DNA from: Jeotgalibacillus sp. ET6
GTDB taxonomy: Bacteria; Bacillota; Bacilli; Bacillales; Jeotgalibacillaceae
Direction: 5' to 3'
Assembly (NCBI RefSeq): GCF_029667115.1
Contig: NZ_JARUIU010000002.1
Coordinates: 186,001-250,000 of the forward strand
DNA: 64,000 bases
Within the stretch, counting starts at the first letter, position 1. Each line of letters starts with the position of its first letter. The notes beneath the pieces were generated by a model that searched no databases, was not told the DNA's origin, and was given only the letters and a program-made list of their open reading frames with translations. Positions 1 through 8,031 of the stretch are shown piece by piece. A program made the translations under genes and the position numbers.

Positions 1-2
1 GT

Positions 3-116
3 GATGTGTCAGCTAACTTCGACGAGGCAAACGAAGAGATTTCTGATCAATATTATTCTCTATACAAGGCAAGGAGATTCCCGACTACTATGATTATTAA
101 ATCGATTAAAAGTTAA
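3..116 (+). CDS. C-terminal end of an unidentified protein (5' truncated by window edge)
   Basis: An open frame of 37 codons enters from the left edge and stops at TAA 114-116. The visible tail is hydrophilic, then has a basic stretch ending in an R-F-P-T-T-M-I-I segment. A Pro-Thr followed by a hydrophobic strand recalls the cis-Pro strand of thioredoxin-like proteins, but that is only a resemblance in a short piece. A terminator-like hairpin follows 25 bases later, so this is probably the last gene of its transcript. Function not recognised. Confidence 0.55.
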   Translation, partial: DVSANFDEANEEISDQYYSLYKARRFPTTMIIKSIKS

Positions 117-132
117 CTCCTTCCTACTGAAT

Positions 133-207
133 AAAGCAGTGCATTCCTTTAACCAAGGAATGCTTTTTTTATTTGCCAATTAAGAGGAAATTAATGTTAA
201 AATAAAG
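133..207 (+). repeat. Intergenic repeat copy A (hairpin plus TTAATGTTAA block)
   Basis: First of five related intergenic units. A 9-bp stem (GCATTCCTT / AAGGAATGC, 141-163) is followed by a T-run as in an intrinsic terminator, then by the conserved block GGAAATTAATGTTAA at 186-200. The end of the block reads TG-T-TAAAAT, which fits an extended -10 box, with a possible TTGCCA -35 at 173-178 (19-bp spacing). It may therefore end the upstream transcript and start the one at 239. The promoter role is inferred. Confidence 0.6.
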
Positions 208-238
208 AAACTGGTTGGTTTATAGGGGGAAATAAAAG

Positions 239-433
239 ATGCAAAAGAAGAAGGTGAAAAAGCAACTTATCTTAGGATTTGTTTTATTCGGAATCTCAAT
301 TATATCGGGAAGTTTCCAAATTATTTTTTCCTCATTCAACTTTGTAAAAGTCTTATCATTAGTTGTGGTTATTGGAAGTTCTGTATGTGTAGGTGCTTTA
401 ATTAGAGAATTTTTTATTCTTAAAGAAACTTAA
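239..433 (+). CDS. Small two-helix membrane protein
   Basis: A 64-residue protein with a basic N-terminus (MQKKKVKKQ) and two hydrophobic stretches, about residues 10-30 and 36-56, which predicts a small integral membrane protein with a cytoplasmic start. The ribosome site AGGGGGA precedes the ATG. It lies just after intergenic repeat copy A, which may carry its promoter. No family was recognised. Confidence 0.7.
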   Translation: MQKKKVKKQLILGFVLFGISIISGSFQIIFSSFNFVKVLSLVVVIGSSVCVGALIREFFILKET

Positions 434-493
434 GATTCCAATCCGTAAACTTATTCCTTTTATTAAAGGTCAGATTTAGAGGGGGAGAAATGT

Positions 494-979
494 GTGGAAA
501 AAGAGTTAAACCGAGCGATTGATTTAAGAAAAAATAGAAATTTTAAAGAATCAAATAAACTGCTGATCAAACTGGTTCAGGATTTCCCAGATGCAGCGTC
601 GATTAACTATCAATGTGCCTGGAGTTTTGATTTGTTAGGAGAAGAATCGAAAGCAGTGCCCTTTTACGAAAATGCTATTAATCTAGGGTTGTCTTCAAAG
701 GAACTTAACGGTGCTCTATTAGGATTAGGAAGTACATATCGATCATTAGGTGAATATGAAAAGTCAAAAAATACGTTTCTAAAAGGAATTGAATTATTCC
801 CAGACAATAAGGCCATTCAAACATTTTACGCGATGACCTTATATAATTTGAACGAACATAGCAGTGCGATGGAGTTGCTATTAAATTGCTTAACAGATAC
901 AACCAGAGACGATGAAATACTTGGCTACAAAAACGCAATTGATTTTTACTCGAATAAATTAGATGAAATTTGGAAGTAG
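494..979 (+). CDS. Tetratricopeptide repeat protein (TPR_5-like)
   Basis: A 161-residue soluble protein of helical repeats with TPR features: A-x-x-L/Y-x-x-A pairs, the segment GLGSTYRSLGEYEKSK near residues 76-91, and repeated P-x-N/D turns. The whole fits the short TPR_5 family common in Bacillus, which is a protein-protein interaction scaffold with no assigned role. The GTG start at 494 follows GAGGGGGAG. A nearby ATG at 490 is out of frame. The 3' end lies 32 bases before the next gene, so the two are probably co-transcribed. Confidence 0.85.
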   Translation: MEKELNRAIDLRKNRNFKESNKLLIKLVQDFPDAASINYQCAWSFDLLGEESKAVPFYENAINLGLSSKELNGALLGLGSTYRSLGEYEKSKNTFLKGIELFPDNKAIQTFYAMTLYNLNEHSSAMELLLNCLTDTTRDDEILGYKNAIDFYSNKLDEIWK

Positions 980-1011
980 TTGTTGAAGAAACAGACAATG
1001 GAGGTCTTGAT

Positions 1012-1317
1012 ATGTGGATAGTATTTGGAATTATTGCAATCATAGCAACATTAATAAATATTTATTTGTTCTCAAAAGGAAAAGATTATAAGCTTGCGAT
1101 GGCGCTCGGCTTGTCGTTTACAGCCCTCACACTATGCGCAGAATACAGTCTGGTATCGAATTGGGTAGATGCGGAAGATTGGGCAGCTTTAATGGATGTA
1201 GTGCCGAGCATGGAGAAGGCATTATGGCTTTTGACCATTGCTTCGATCCTTCTGAATATCATACCCATAATTTTAGAGCGAAAAGATAAGAGAGCAAAGA
1301 AAGCAAGCGGCATATGA
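1012..1317 (+). CDS. Small membrane protein of unknown function
   Basis: About 101 residues with three hydrophobic segments (about 2-20, 28-46 and 70-92) and a lysine-rich C-terminus, so an integral membrane protein. The frame is open further upstream into the TPR gene, but ATG 1012 follows a good GGAGG at 1000-1004 and is the likely start. Its stop codon overlaps the start of the next gene (ATGA at 1314-1317), which indicates translational coupling. Family not recognised. Confidence 0.75.
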   Translation: MWIVFGIIAIIATLINIYLFSKGKDYKLAMALGLSFTALTLCAEYSLVSNWVDAEDWAALMDVVPSMEKALWLLTIASILLNIIPIILERKDKRAKKASGI

Positions 1318-1874
1318 ATATAAGGAGAGCATGCATAAAAGATGCGAGAGGCGTTGCAAAAGTACAAGTTGACTGTTGGAAAACTACTTATAAGAACATT
1401 GTGCCAGATGAGTACCTAAACAAAATGACATATGAGAGCAGAGAAGAAACATGGAAGTCTATAATAGCAGATCAAACAGTATTTGTAGCTGAAACGGATG
1501 AGGGTGAAATAATTGGTTTCTCTAATGGTGGAAAAGAAAGAACAAGCAAGTACCCTGCTTACAATGGTGAATTATATGCAATCTATATTTTAGAGGATTA
1601 TCAAAAGAAAGGATTAGGCAAGTTATTAATAAATCCTATCATTGAAGATTTAATACAAAACGAAATATTTTCAATGGTTGTTTTAGTATTAGAAGAAAAC
1701 AATTCCCGTTTATTTTACGAGTCCCTTGGTGCCAAACAGATTGATATTATTGAGATAGAGGTTTCAGGAAAAAGGTTAAATGAACTTGTATATGGCTGCC
1801 AAGATATAAGGAAGTTTAAGTGTGATTCCGTGGAAAATCATAAGATCAGGTCTAGTTTCAAACCGAATAATTAA
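1314..1874 (+). CDS. GNAT family N-acetyltransferase
   Basis: A 186-residue protein with the GNAT fold: N-terminal beta-alpha segment (MNIRRACIKDARGVAKVQ), central strand ending ELYAIYI, then the acetyl-CoA loop Q-K-K-G-L-G-K near residues 100-106 (motif A, Q/R-x-x-G-x-G/A), and the later N-x-x-x-x-x-F-Y-E-S-L-G-A motif. Members transfer acetyl groups from acetyl-CoA to amines; the substrate is not predictable. The start overlaps the preceding stop by four bases. The roughly 20 residues after the usual GNAT end are polar. Confidence 0.9.
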   Translation: MNIRRACIKDARGVAKVQVDCWKTTYKNIVPDEYLNKMTYESREETWKSIIADQTVFVAETDEGEIIGFSNGGKERTSKYPAYNGELYAIYILEDYQKKGLGKLLINPIIEDLIQNEIFSMVVLVLEENNSRLFYESLGAKQIDIIEIEVSGKRLNELVYGCQDIRKFKCDSVENHKIRSSFKPNN

Positions 1875-1889
1875 TAAGGAGAAAAACTA

Positions 1890-2231
1890 ATGAAGACCGT
1901 TCATATTGCTAATATTGAGGATCTAGACATGATCGCTCGCATAGATAAAGAGCTTATTGGCAATACAAGCCGGTTAAGCTACTTTAAGAAGGCTGTTGAA
2001 CTTGGAAATTGTATAGTCGCAAAATGTGACAAGGAGATAGCAGGCTTTTTAATCTACGAAACAAATTTCTTTCATTGTGCTTTTGTATCACTCGTGGTCA
2101 TTTCATCATCTTACAGACGTAAGGGATTTGCAAGTCTGCTGTTGGATTATATGATGAGTCAATCTCCCACTTCAAAAGTCTTTTCTTCTACTAATCGCTC
2201 TAACAGGGTACTGAATGGAACTCATAAGTGA
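1890..2231 (+). pseudogene. GNAT acetyltransferase, C-terminally truncated at the junction with amj
   Basis: The first ~108 residues are a good GNAT domain (SLVVISSSYRRKGFASLLL, with the R-R-K-G-F-A acetyl-CoA loop). The frame then reaches NRSNRV, a position where this family normally continues for some 35 residues with the final strand and helix. Instead it runs into NGTHK and a stop, 17 bases inside the amj reading frame. A deletion has probably joined the two genes. Loss of the last strand would usually destroy activity, so this is called a likely pseudogene. It could still be translated: the ribosome site AAGGAG is intact. Confidence 0.65.
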
Positions 2232-3027
2232 AAAAGTCATTTTTATAGCTTTGTTTATTTTTATCATCCATTCGGTAGAGACATTAGCTTATGCTGTGAG
2301 GTTATCAGGTGCAAGAGTTAAAATGATAGCGTCAGCGTTATCTCTTTTTAACATTATGGTGATCGTCTCAAGGTTAGCAAACATGATGCAGCAGCCATTC
2401 ACTGGCAATCTAATTGATACGGCTCCTAAGGAAAATACGCTGGAGTTTGTAGAAACACAATTTCGTATTCTTATTGGTGCATCTACTGTTGGGACGGTAT
2501 TTGGAATTATTCTGCTGCCAACTTTCATAGCATTGTTTTCAAGGGCAATCATTCATTTATCAGGAGAAAAAGGGTCAGTTCCTTCTTTGATGAAAAGAAT
2601 CTTATCCATACAGTACATAAAGCGTGGAATCACTCATTTTAGTCTGCCGAAGTTTTCTTACCTGCAGAATACCAGGGTCAAGGATATTCCAATCAGTCTA
2701 TTTGTTGCAAATATGGTTATTACAGCAATCTATACTATAGGTGTATTAGCTGCACTATATGCCGCTTTACTAGTACCTGACAGAGCAGGTACGGCAATTA
2801 TGGCTTCCGGTTTAATAAATGGTATAGCAACAATCCTGTTGGTTATGTTAATTGATCCAAAAATATCTGTCCTGGCAGATGATGTTGTGAATCAAAGAGG
2901 AAGCTACGAGAAGCTGAAAAGTATTTCTCTAATGATGGTAATATCACGCTTGCTAGGGACGTTACTGGCTCAAGTTTTGTTTATTTGGGGAGCAAGGTAT
3001 ATCGCCTGGTTTACTGAATTCTACTAG
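2215..3027 (+). CDS. amj: Lipid II flippase Amj (YdaH/DUF2837 family)
   Basis: A 270-residue polytopic membrane protein with the Amj pattern: an N-terminal helix with HSVETLAYAVRLSG, the segment VSRLANMMQQPFTG, and a C-terminal ISRLLGTLLAQ region. In Bacillus subtilis, Amj flips the lipid II peptidoglycan precursor and can replace MurJ. Length matches the family. The ATG at 2215 has a modest AGGG site and follows an in-frame TGA. It overlaps the 3' end of a truncated acetyltransferase, suggesting its original upstream DNA was replaced by a deletion. It may rely on readthrough transcription from the genes before it. Confidence 0.9.
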   Translation: MELISEKVIFIALFIFIIHSVETLAYAVRLSGARVKMIASALSLFNIMVIVSRLANMMQQPFTGNLIDTAPKENTLEFVETQFRILIGASTVGTVFGIILLPTFIALFSRAIIHLSGEKGSVPSLMKRILSIQYIKRGITHFSLPKFSYLQNTRVKDIPISLFVANMVITAIYTIGVLAALYAALLVPDRAGTAIMASGLINGIATILLVMLIDPKISVLADDVVNQRGSYEKLKSISLMMVISRLLGTLLAQVLFIWGARYIAWFTEFY

Positions 3028-3087
3028 TACCTAGTCGCGAGATATGGATGGCTATAAATCAGTATAAATAGATTAAATGAGGGATGA

Positions 3088-3246
3088 TCAAAACGTTTTG
3101 ACGGTGGTTATACGACAGAATATGTACCTGTTTTCGAATATATGATGTCTATCATTCGCTACAGCGTACTAGGTGCTTTAGGAGGAATGGTTGCAGGGTG
3201 GGGAATATTCATTAAAAACAAAAAGGTCAACGAACAGAATACATAG
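3088..3246 (+). pseudogene. 5'-truncated remnant of a small membrane protein gene
   Basis: The frame after TGA 3085-3087 reads about 52 codons with no early start codon, and encodes a polar stretch followed by one hydrophobic helix (YSVLGALGGMVAGWGIFI) and a lysine-rich end. The first ATG pair is internal (3142-3147) with no good ribosome site. It looks like the end of a small membrane protein whose start is lost. Family unknown. Confidence 0.35.
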
Positions 3247-3257
3247 TCGTTTTTGAT

Positions 3258-3335
3258 CTAAAAAGTGCATTCCTTCGATAAGGGATGCTTTTTTTATTTG
3301 GTAACCAAAAGGAAATTAATGTTAAACTATAAGGT
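3258..3335 (+). repeat. Intergenic repeat copy B
   Basis: Second copy of the five-member unit: stem GCATTCCTT / AAGGGATGC (3267-3288, one G-T pair), T-run, then GGAAATTAATGTTAA (3311-3325) followed by ACTATAAG. It lies between the remnant ending at 3246 and the small membrane gene at 3438. Confidence 0.6.
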
Positions 3336-3437
3336 AGATTTCATGATAAGGCAATCAGGCAGTTCCGTTGAACAGAGTTTCTATACCACCAACATTGCTT
3401 TCAGGTGTTTGCGCTGTATAAAAAAGGGGATATATTT

Positions 3438-3581
3438 ATGAATATCAGTTTGATCATTTTAGGTATCATCATATTTTTCGCGGGTTTACTAACTCCAATA
3501 AGTGATTTTATTACCATGCCAATTTCAATAATCTTTATAGTCTTTGGAATAAGTCGTTTAATAAAAAGAATCTCATATTAG
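3438..3581 (+). CDS. Very small membrane protein (47 aa)
   Basis: ATG 3438 is preceded by AAAAGGGGA at good spacing. The 47-residue product is almost wholly hydrophobic, with two short helices split by TPISD and a basic end (RLIKRIS). It is too short for standard gene calling but has a clear ribosome site and sits behind repeat copy B. Function unknown. Confidence 0.6.
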   Translation: MNISLIILGIIIFFAGLLTPISDFITMPISIIFIVFGISRLIKRISY

Positions 3582-3618
3582 TCATCCTCATGCCAAATTT
3601 ATTATGGAGGAGAAGTGT

Positions 3619-4167
3619 ATGGAGGATTTATTAAAGGAGTTGGCGAGAACAAACGTATCAGGGGCACCCTTTCTCTTTGCTTATGGAATGACATGGTTAA
3701 TATGCGGAGTAGCATGGACGAAATCACGTGCTTCTGTTGCTGCGATTGCCACATTATTTCAAGGGATGGTGGCTTTACCGGTTGCACTATTCATCATGTT
3801 TATGATAGGTGCTTTTGCGAACAGACCGGATACAGGTGAACTAGACAGCCTGGTAATCATTATTGCGATGAGTCAGTTATTAAACCTGCCACTCTTAATT
3901 GTGATGTTTCACAGGCATCACTATTCTCTGATCCCATATGTTTTTAGCACTGCAGGAGCGATTCACTTCGTCATGTACACCTGGCTGTACCAAACAATCT
4001 CCTACATTATAATGCCGATAATCATTGTAATCGCAGTCTCGGTCATCTATTTTTTACATAGTGATAAGAAAGATTTATCTGCTTCCGGTGCATCGAAAGT
4101 TTGTTTAGTGACTGGATTTATCCTGCTTTTGAATGCTGTTTATTTGAGTTTTACTCATTTAAATTAA
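3619..4167 (+). CDS. Multi-pass membrane protein of unknown function (DUF7010-like)
   Basis: About 182 residues with five or six hydrophobic helices, including FLFAYGMTWLICGVAW near the start and a late VCLVTGFILLLNAVYL. The arrangement resembles the uncharacterised DUF7010 group of Bacillus membrane proteins; that match is from memory of its pattern. ATG 3619 follows GGAGGAG at 3606-3612. An earlier in-frame ATG at 3604 precedes that site and is unlikely to be used. Confidence 0.7.
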   Translation: MEDLLKELARTNVSGAPFLFAYGMTWLICGVAWTKSRASVAAIATLFQGMVALPVALFIMFMIGAFANRPDTGELDSLVIIIAMSQLLNLPLLIVMFHRHHYSLIPYVFSTAGAIHFVMYTWLYQTISYIIMPIIIVIAVSVIYFLHSDKKDLSASGASKVCLVTGFILLLNAVYLSFTHLN

Positions 4168-4263
4168 GCAAAATAAAAAAAGCTTTTAGCACTATGTCAT
4201 AGTCCCAAAGATGGTGGTGAAATAAATTACAGAAGTTAAGACAGTTTATATCTATAGTATGAG

Positions 4264-4391
4264 GTGAGTGAAGCGGAAGGTGGCGACTCCAGCAGGAGAT
4301 GACGGCAAGCTGAGACTTTACAGGGCAAGGTCCTGAAAAGGCTCAGCGCCGTCCCTGCGGAAAGCGTCCACCTGAAGCGCAGTGAACCGGT
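4264..4391. repeat. GC-rich palindromic repeat typical of Bacillaceae intergenic regions
   Basis: A GC-rich island in AT-rich DNA. It begins GTGAGTGAAGCGGAAGGTGG and ends GTCCACCTGAAGCGCAGTGA. The halves pair: GGTGG with CCACC, GACGGC with GCCGTC, and GCTGAG with CTCAGC, so the DNA or RNA could fold into a long cruciform. Near-identical GC-rich palindromes are scattered through many Bacillaceae genomes, but they have no agreed name known to me. Only one copy was seen here. Confidence 0.6.
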
Positions 4392-4396
4392 CAAAA

Positions 4397-4428
4397 AGCC
4401 TGAGACAATTTTTGTCCCAGGCTCATTT
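4397..4428. terminator. Bidirectional terminator-like hairpin
   Basis: Stem AGCCTGAGACAA / TTGTCCCAGGCT with a short T loop. A run of five T follows on the minus strand and CATTTT on the plus strand. It directly abuts the GC-rich repeat. Confidence 0.55.
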
Positions 4429-4438
4429 TCATTAATTC

Positions 4439-4630
4439 CTATCTATATGAATTGTGCGTTGGATAAAAGATCTCTTCTTCAGTATTTCTCACAATGGAAA
4501 AGTGTTCAACATTGTAATGTCCATAAACAGCTTTATTGCTTCGATACAACAGCGAGGATTGTGTCGGTATCGGTGGCAGAATCGTTTGGGTTCTTAATCA
4601 AATAATTCCCGTAATCCAAAAAAGCTCCCT
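4439..4630 (-). pseudogene. Degenerate 3' remnant of an unidentified gene
   Basis: Read on the minus strand, one frame encodes DYGNYLIKNPNDSATD and stops. The adjacent frame continues coherently (KAVYGHYNVEHFSIV, ending in NSYR and TAG). Together they look like the C-terminal part of one protein split by a frameshift, without a start. The source family was not recognised. The rest of the 4168-4798 gap holds only the repeat, the hairpin and AT-rich DNA. Confidence 0.3.
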
Positions 4631-4798
4631 TGCCGCAGCTTATTTATTCTAGCAAAACGTATAACAGATGTGAATTGGATAATTAAACATGCAGCGAGAA
4701 GGTAGGTGGTTTTGCCTTCCTTTTTTTGTAAGTATATTTACTCATTAGTTGGGTATATAAAATAAGCAATAAAATGGGATGAAAAAGGAGCAGTTGAA

Positions 4799-5716
4799 TT
4801 GAAAGTGTTTAAAAGAATTGGCATTGGTTTAGGGGCATTGATTCTCTTTGTGATTGTATGGGGATTAGTAGAACCCTATTTTATTCATACGGAAGAAGAG
4901 GCTGCTGCTATCACCAACCTCCCTAAGGAGTGGGAAGGACAGGAAATCGCCGTGATTGGAGATTTCCAGGTCGGTATGTGGATGGATAATACGTGGACAA
5001 TAGAAAGAGTGATTGACCGTTTAATAGAAAAAGAGCCTGCTGCAGTACTTTTAACAGGTGATCACGTATACCACGTGAAAAAAGGGAGTGAAAAAGAGAT
5101 GAATCAGGTTCTCGAGCTGTTAAAGCCACTCACAGAAACAAATATCCCGGTGATAACAGTGATGGGAAATCATGATTATTCTATGGATAAGAAGGATCAC
5201 AAACCGGATATGGCTTATGTTGAAAAAATGACTCAAGAATTTGAGGAACTCGGAATTCACGTACTTGAAAATGAACGTCTTGTGCTTAATGTAACTCAAG
5301 ATGGTACCGCAGTAGGTGAACCAGACGATAATTCTCTCTACATTGGCGGTGTAGGATCATCTTGGGCAGGATTAGCAAATGTGGAAGAGACCCTTTCAAC
5401 TATTCCTCATAATGCAGCACGCTTCATGCTGATGCACAATCCCCAGGCATTCAAATCTATTCCTAGTGACTTAGCACCAGTTGCTGCTGCTGGTCACACT
5501 CATGGAGGGCAGATTGGCATACCATTCACACCGCACTGGTCTTATATGTCACTGTTTAAAAGAGAAAAAGTTCAAGCTGATGGATGGACAGAAGCTGGAT
5601 TTGGGGAGGAAGGAAATAATCTATACGTAAATCCAGGAATCGGCTTCAGCGATGTAACAATTCGCTTTTCCACTCCTCCGGAAATCACGTACTTTCAATT
5701 ACAACAAGCATCATGA
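4799..5716 (+). CDS. Membrane-anchored metallophosphoesterase
   Basis: A 305-residue protein with one N-terminal helix (residues 8-25) and a calcineurin-like phosphoesterase domain. Metal-binding blocks are in order: GDFQ (D55), TGDH (D88), GNHD (124-126), a later MHNP histidine, and GHTHGG. The first block has Gln where most members have the His of D-x-H. The domain should lie outside the membrane; the substrate is unknown. The TTG start at 4799 is supported by AAAAGGAG eight bases upstream. It appears monocistronic. Confidence 0.85.
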   Translation: MKVFKRIGIGLGALILFVIVWGLVEPYFIHTEEEAAAITNLPKEWEGQEIAVIGDFQVGMWMDNTWTIERVIDRLIEKEPAAVLLTGDHVYHVKKGSEKEMNQVLELLKPLTETNIPVITVMGNHDYSMDKKDHKPDMAYVEKMTQEFEELGIHVLENERLVLNVTQDGTAVGEPDDNSLYIGGVGSSWAGLANVEETLSTIPHNAARFMLMHNPQAFKSIPSDLAPVAAAGHTHGGQIGIPFTPHWSYMSLFKREKVQADGWTEAGFGEEGNNLYVNPGIGFSDVTIRFSTPPEITYFQLQQAS

Positions 5717-6155
5717 GCTGGCTTTGATACACAGATAAACTCCTGTCTTAGAATACGAAGAAAACAATGCAAAAAAAACCTTGTATAGACTACATCAAAC
5801 TTACAAATTTCCAATGATAAACATCATGATTTCATAGAACTTATTTTCGCAAGTATCTTATAAACAGCTGAAAATATCGGTGAAACCAGCTTCGCCATTT
5901 TTTGTTTCACTTTATATTTGCGATTCATCTTCATGGGCTTCTAGCGTCAATCCGCTGATCGCTTTTTATCTTAGCCATGTCTTACCCTAATCTCTATGAT
6001 AATGGTATGAAGTTTCATCTATAAGGGAAGAAAGAGTAAAAACTATTCTTTTTCCATATATGAGCAACTCCTTTGACAACAGCCCACTATTTGTATTACC
6101 TTTAATCCCGACCTAATTAATCTGATTTTAAAAAAGTAAACGTAAATAATACACT
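5717..6155. other. Intergenic gap without a convincing gene
   Basis: AT-rich DNA of about 440 bases. On the minus strand a 36-codon frame (5829-5939) encodes a basic peptide with KQKMAKLVSPIFSAVYK but has no convincing ribosome site; it may be a relic. No promoter, repeat or RNA structure could be supported. Confidence 0.3.
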
Positions 6156-6170
6156 TTGGGAGGGATTGCA

Positions 6171-7394
6171 TTGAAGAAGATCTGGAAGGGCTATCTGAAC
6201 ACATCACTCATTTTAAAAATCACAATTGCCCTTGCGCTCGGTGTGGCCGTCGGTTTTATATTCGGTGAACAGGCATCTGTCCTGACACCACTTGGCGATC
6301 TGCTGATGAATCTATTGAATTTCTTAATTCTGCCGCTTATTTTATTTACACTGATTGTGGGTGTGAATCAGACAAAGCTGAATTCCATCGGTCGTATGGG
6401 CGGGAAAGTATTTCTTTATTATGCTGCTACGTCAGCACTTGCCATAATGGTCGGTTTGACTGTCGCTTCACTTTTTTCACCTGGTACAGGAATGACGCTT
6501 GATACGAGCGAAACATTTGAAGCGCCTGAGAATCCCGGTGTGGTAAGTGTGCTGCTCAGCATTGTTCCTTCAAATATCGTTACTGCCTTCTCTGAGTTTA
6601 ATTTGCTAGGGATCATTTTCACGGCCATTATTTTTGGAATTGCTATTTCGTATCTGCGTTCAAACGATGAGACACATGCAATTGGAGAGCAGGTATATGG
6701 CGTTGCAAATGGTTTGAATGAAGCAACTCTCTTCATTGTAAAAGGTGTCCTTCAATATGTACCAATTGGTGTATTCGCCATTGTTGCCAACACTGTAGGT
6801 ACGCAGGGCAGCGGAATTTTGCTTGAATTATGGAATGTCGTCATGATTTTGTATGTGGGTATTGCGGTTCAAATTGTCCTGTATACACTTGTGCTGATCC
6901 TGTTCAAAATCAGTCCTGCTGCATTTTTTAAACAGGCCAGAACACCCATGCTGACAGCTTTTGTGACGCAAAGCAGTTCAGGCACACTGCCGATCACGCT
7001 AAATGCAGCAAAAAATCTTGGCCTATCCAAAAGTCTATATGGCTTCAGCCTTCCGCTTGGCGCCACGATCAATATGGATGGTGCAGCGGTCCGGATTGCT
7101 GTATCAGCCGTATTTGCAGCCAATGTAGTTGGAGAGCCGCTTGGTTTTTCTGAAATGCTGATGGTGGTTCTCGTAGGAACGCTTGCATCCATCGGAACAG
7201 CAGGTGTACCGGGCGCCGGCATCGTCATGATCGCGACCGTATTTGCCCAGCTCGGTTTACCAATGGAAGCTGTCGCACTGCTTGCTGCCATTGATGTACT
7301 CGTTGGGATGGGCGCAACCATGCTAAATGTTACGGGAGATCTTGTAGGATCCAGTGTGATTAATAAGACAGAAGAAAAGAAGAATGCTGCTTAA
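6171..7394 (+). CDS. Dicarboxylate/amino acid:cation symporter (DAACS family)
   Basis: About 407 residues and many transmembrane helices, with the defining transport-core motifs of the glutamate/dicarboxylate symporters: the serine-rich hairpin TQSSSGTLP, the helix motif GATINMDGAA (NMDGT-like, with A in place of T), and the second hairpin GVPGAGIVM. Family members import glutamate, aspartate or C4-dicarboxylates with sodium or protons. TTG 6171 is chosen because GGGAGG lies seven bases before it; an in-frame TTG at 6156 lies upstream of that site. Monocistronic, with a terminator hairpin just after. Confidence 0.9.
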   Translation: MKKIWKGYLNTSLILKITIALALGVAVGFIFGEQASVLTPLGDLLMNLLNFLILPLILFTLIVGVNQTKLNSIGRMGGKVFLYYAATSALAIMVGLTVASLFSPGTGMTLDTSETFEAPENPGVVSVLLSIVPSNIVTAFSEFNLLGIIFTAIIFGIAISYLRSNDETHAIGEQVYGVANGLNEATLFIVKGVLQYVPIGVFAIVANTVGTQGSGILLELWNVVMILYVGIAVQIVLYTLVLILFKISPAAFFKQARTPMLTAFVTQSSSGTLPITLNAAKNLGLSKSLYGFSLPLGATINMDGAAVRIAVSAVFAANVVGEPLGFSEMLMVVLVGTLASIGTAGVPGAGIVMIATVFAQLGLPMEAVALLAAIDVLVGMGATMLNVTGDLVGSSVINKTEEKKNAA

Positions 7395-7400
7395 TCGTTG

Positions 7401-7427
7401 AAGCTGTCCTGTAATGGGGCAGCTTTT
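7401..7427 (+). terminator. Terminator after the symporter gene
   Basis: AAGCTG and CAGCTTTT form a short stem closed by TCC/GGG pairs, followed by TTTATA, seven bases after the stop. Confidence 0.5.
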
Positions 7428-7499
7428 ATAATGAAAGGAGCCAGGATGAGAAAATGAATTACGCTAAGTGGTCGATTCTCTGGAGAGAGGAGAATAGAT

Positions 7500-7543
7500 A
7501 AACACCCAATTTCTCGATTAATTTAATGAGAAAGTAGGTGTTT
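7500..7543 (-). terminator. Possible terminator of the SgcJ/reductase operon
   Basis: An imperfect long hairpin with arms AAACACC and GGTGTTT plus inner TTTCTC / GAGAAA lies just beyond the minus-strand stop at 7560. The T-run is weak, so the role is tentative. Confidence 0.4.
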
Positions 7544-7559
7544 GTAGTAGCGAGCTTCT

Positions 7560-8027
7560 TTATTCGGGACGGTAATTTGTCAATACCTCTTCTTCTTTCT
7601 CACCTTTTCGTTGGTAGGTTGCCGTATAATCTGTATTATATCCAGCAGCAATTTTCCATTTTCCGTCTTCAAAAGTAATGGCCAAATTGATTAAGCCTTT
7701 TCTAGGTGGCAAGACCTGGTCTGTTCCTGGGATTTTTTGATTAAATCCTTCCCATCTCAGGTCAGCGATCGCTGAATCGGAGGATAACCACTTTATGTGG
7801 GTAACAACATACGTTTGATGGGCATCTTTAAGTGGACCGCTGAATGGAAAGATATGCATCTGTTCAATCGCTTCTTTTCCCTCAGCCACGTCACCCAGTA
7901 CATTTGTAAAGATAGCATCCTTGGTAAACACTTCTGCAAAAGCTTTCGGATTTTTGGCGTCCCATGCGTTCATTAATGACTTAATGACGTTTTCAATGGT
8001 TTGGTTGTTCAACTTGATGACCTCCAT
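7560..8027 (-). CDS. SgcJ/EcaC-like protein of the NTF2/SnoaL fold
   Basis: A 155-residue protein with the NTF2-like layout: N-terminal helix with M-N-A-W-D-A-K-N-P-K-A-F, then DAIFTNVLGD, the G-K-E-A-I-E-Q-M-H helix, and strands LRWEGFNQ and GKWKIAAGYNTDY. This matches the SgcJ/EcaC group, often labelled oxidoreductases although most have no proven activity. It lies four bases after the reductase gene, so the two form an operon controlled by the divergent MarR-type gene. A role in handling a toxic small molecule is plausible but inferred. Confidence 0.8.
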   Translation of the reverse strand: MEVIKLNNQTIENVIKSLMNAWDAKNPKAFAEVFTKDAIFTNVLGDVAEGKEAIEQMHIFPFSGPLKDAHQTYVVTHIKWLSSDSAIADLRWEGFNQKIPGTDQVLPPRKGLINLAITFEDGKWKIAAGYNTDYTATYQRKGEKEEEVLTNYRPE

Positions 8028-8031
8028 ATTA

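Noticed and set aside
6419-7321. Antisense open frames inside the symporter gene
   Set aside because: No ribosome sites; composition mirrors the sense strand's codon bias, and the sense product is a full, motif-complete transporter.
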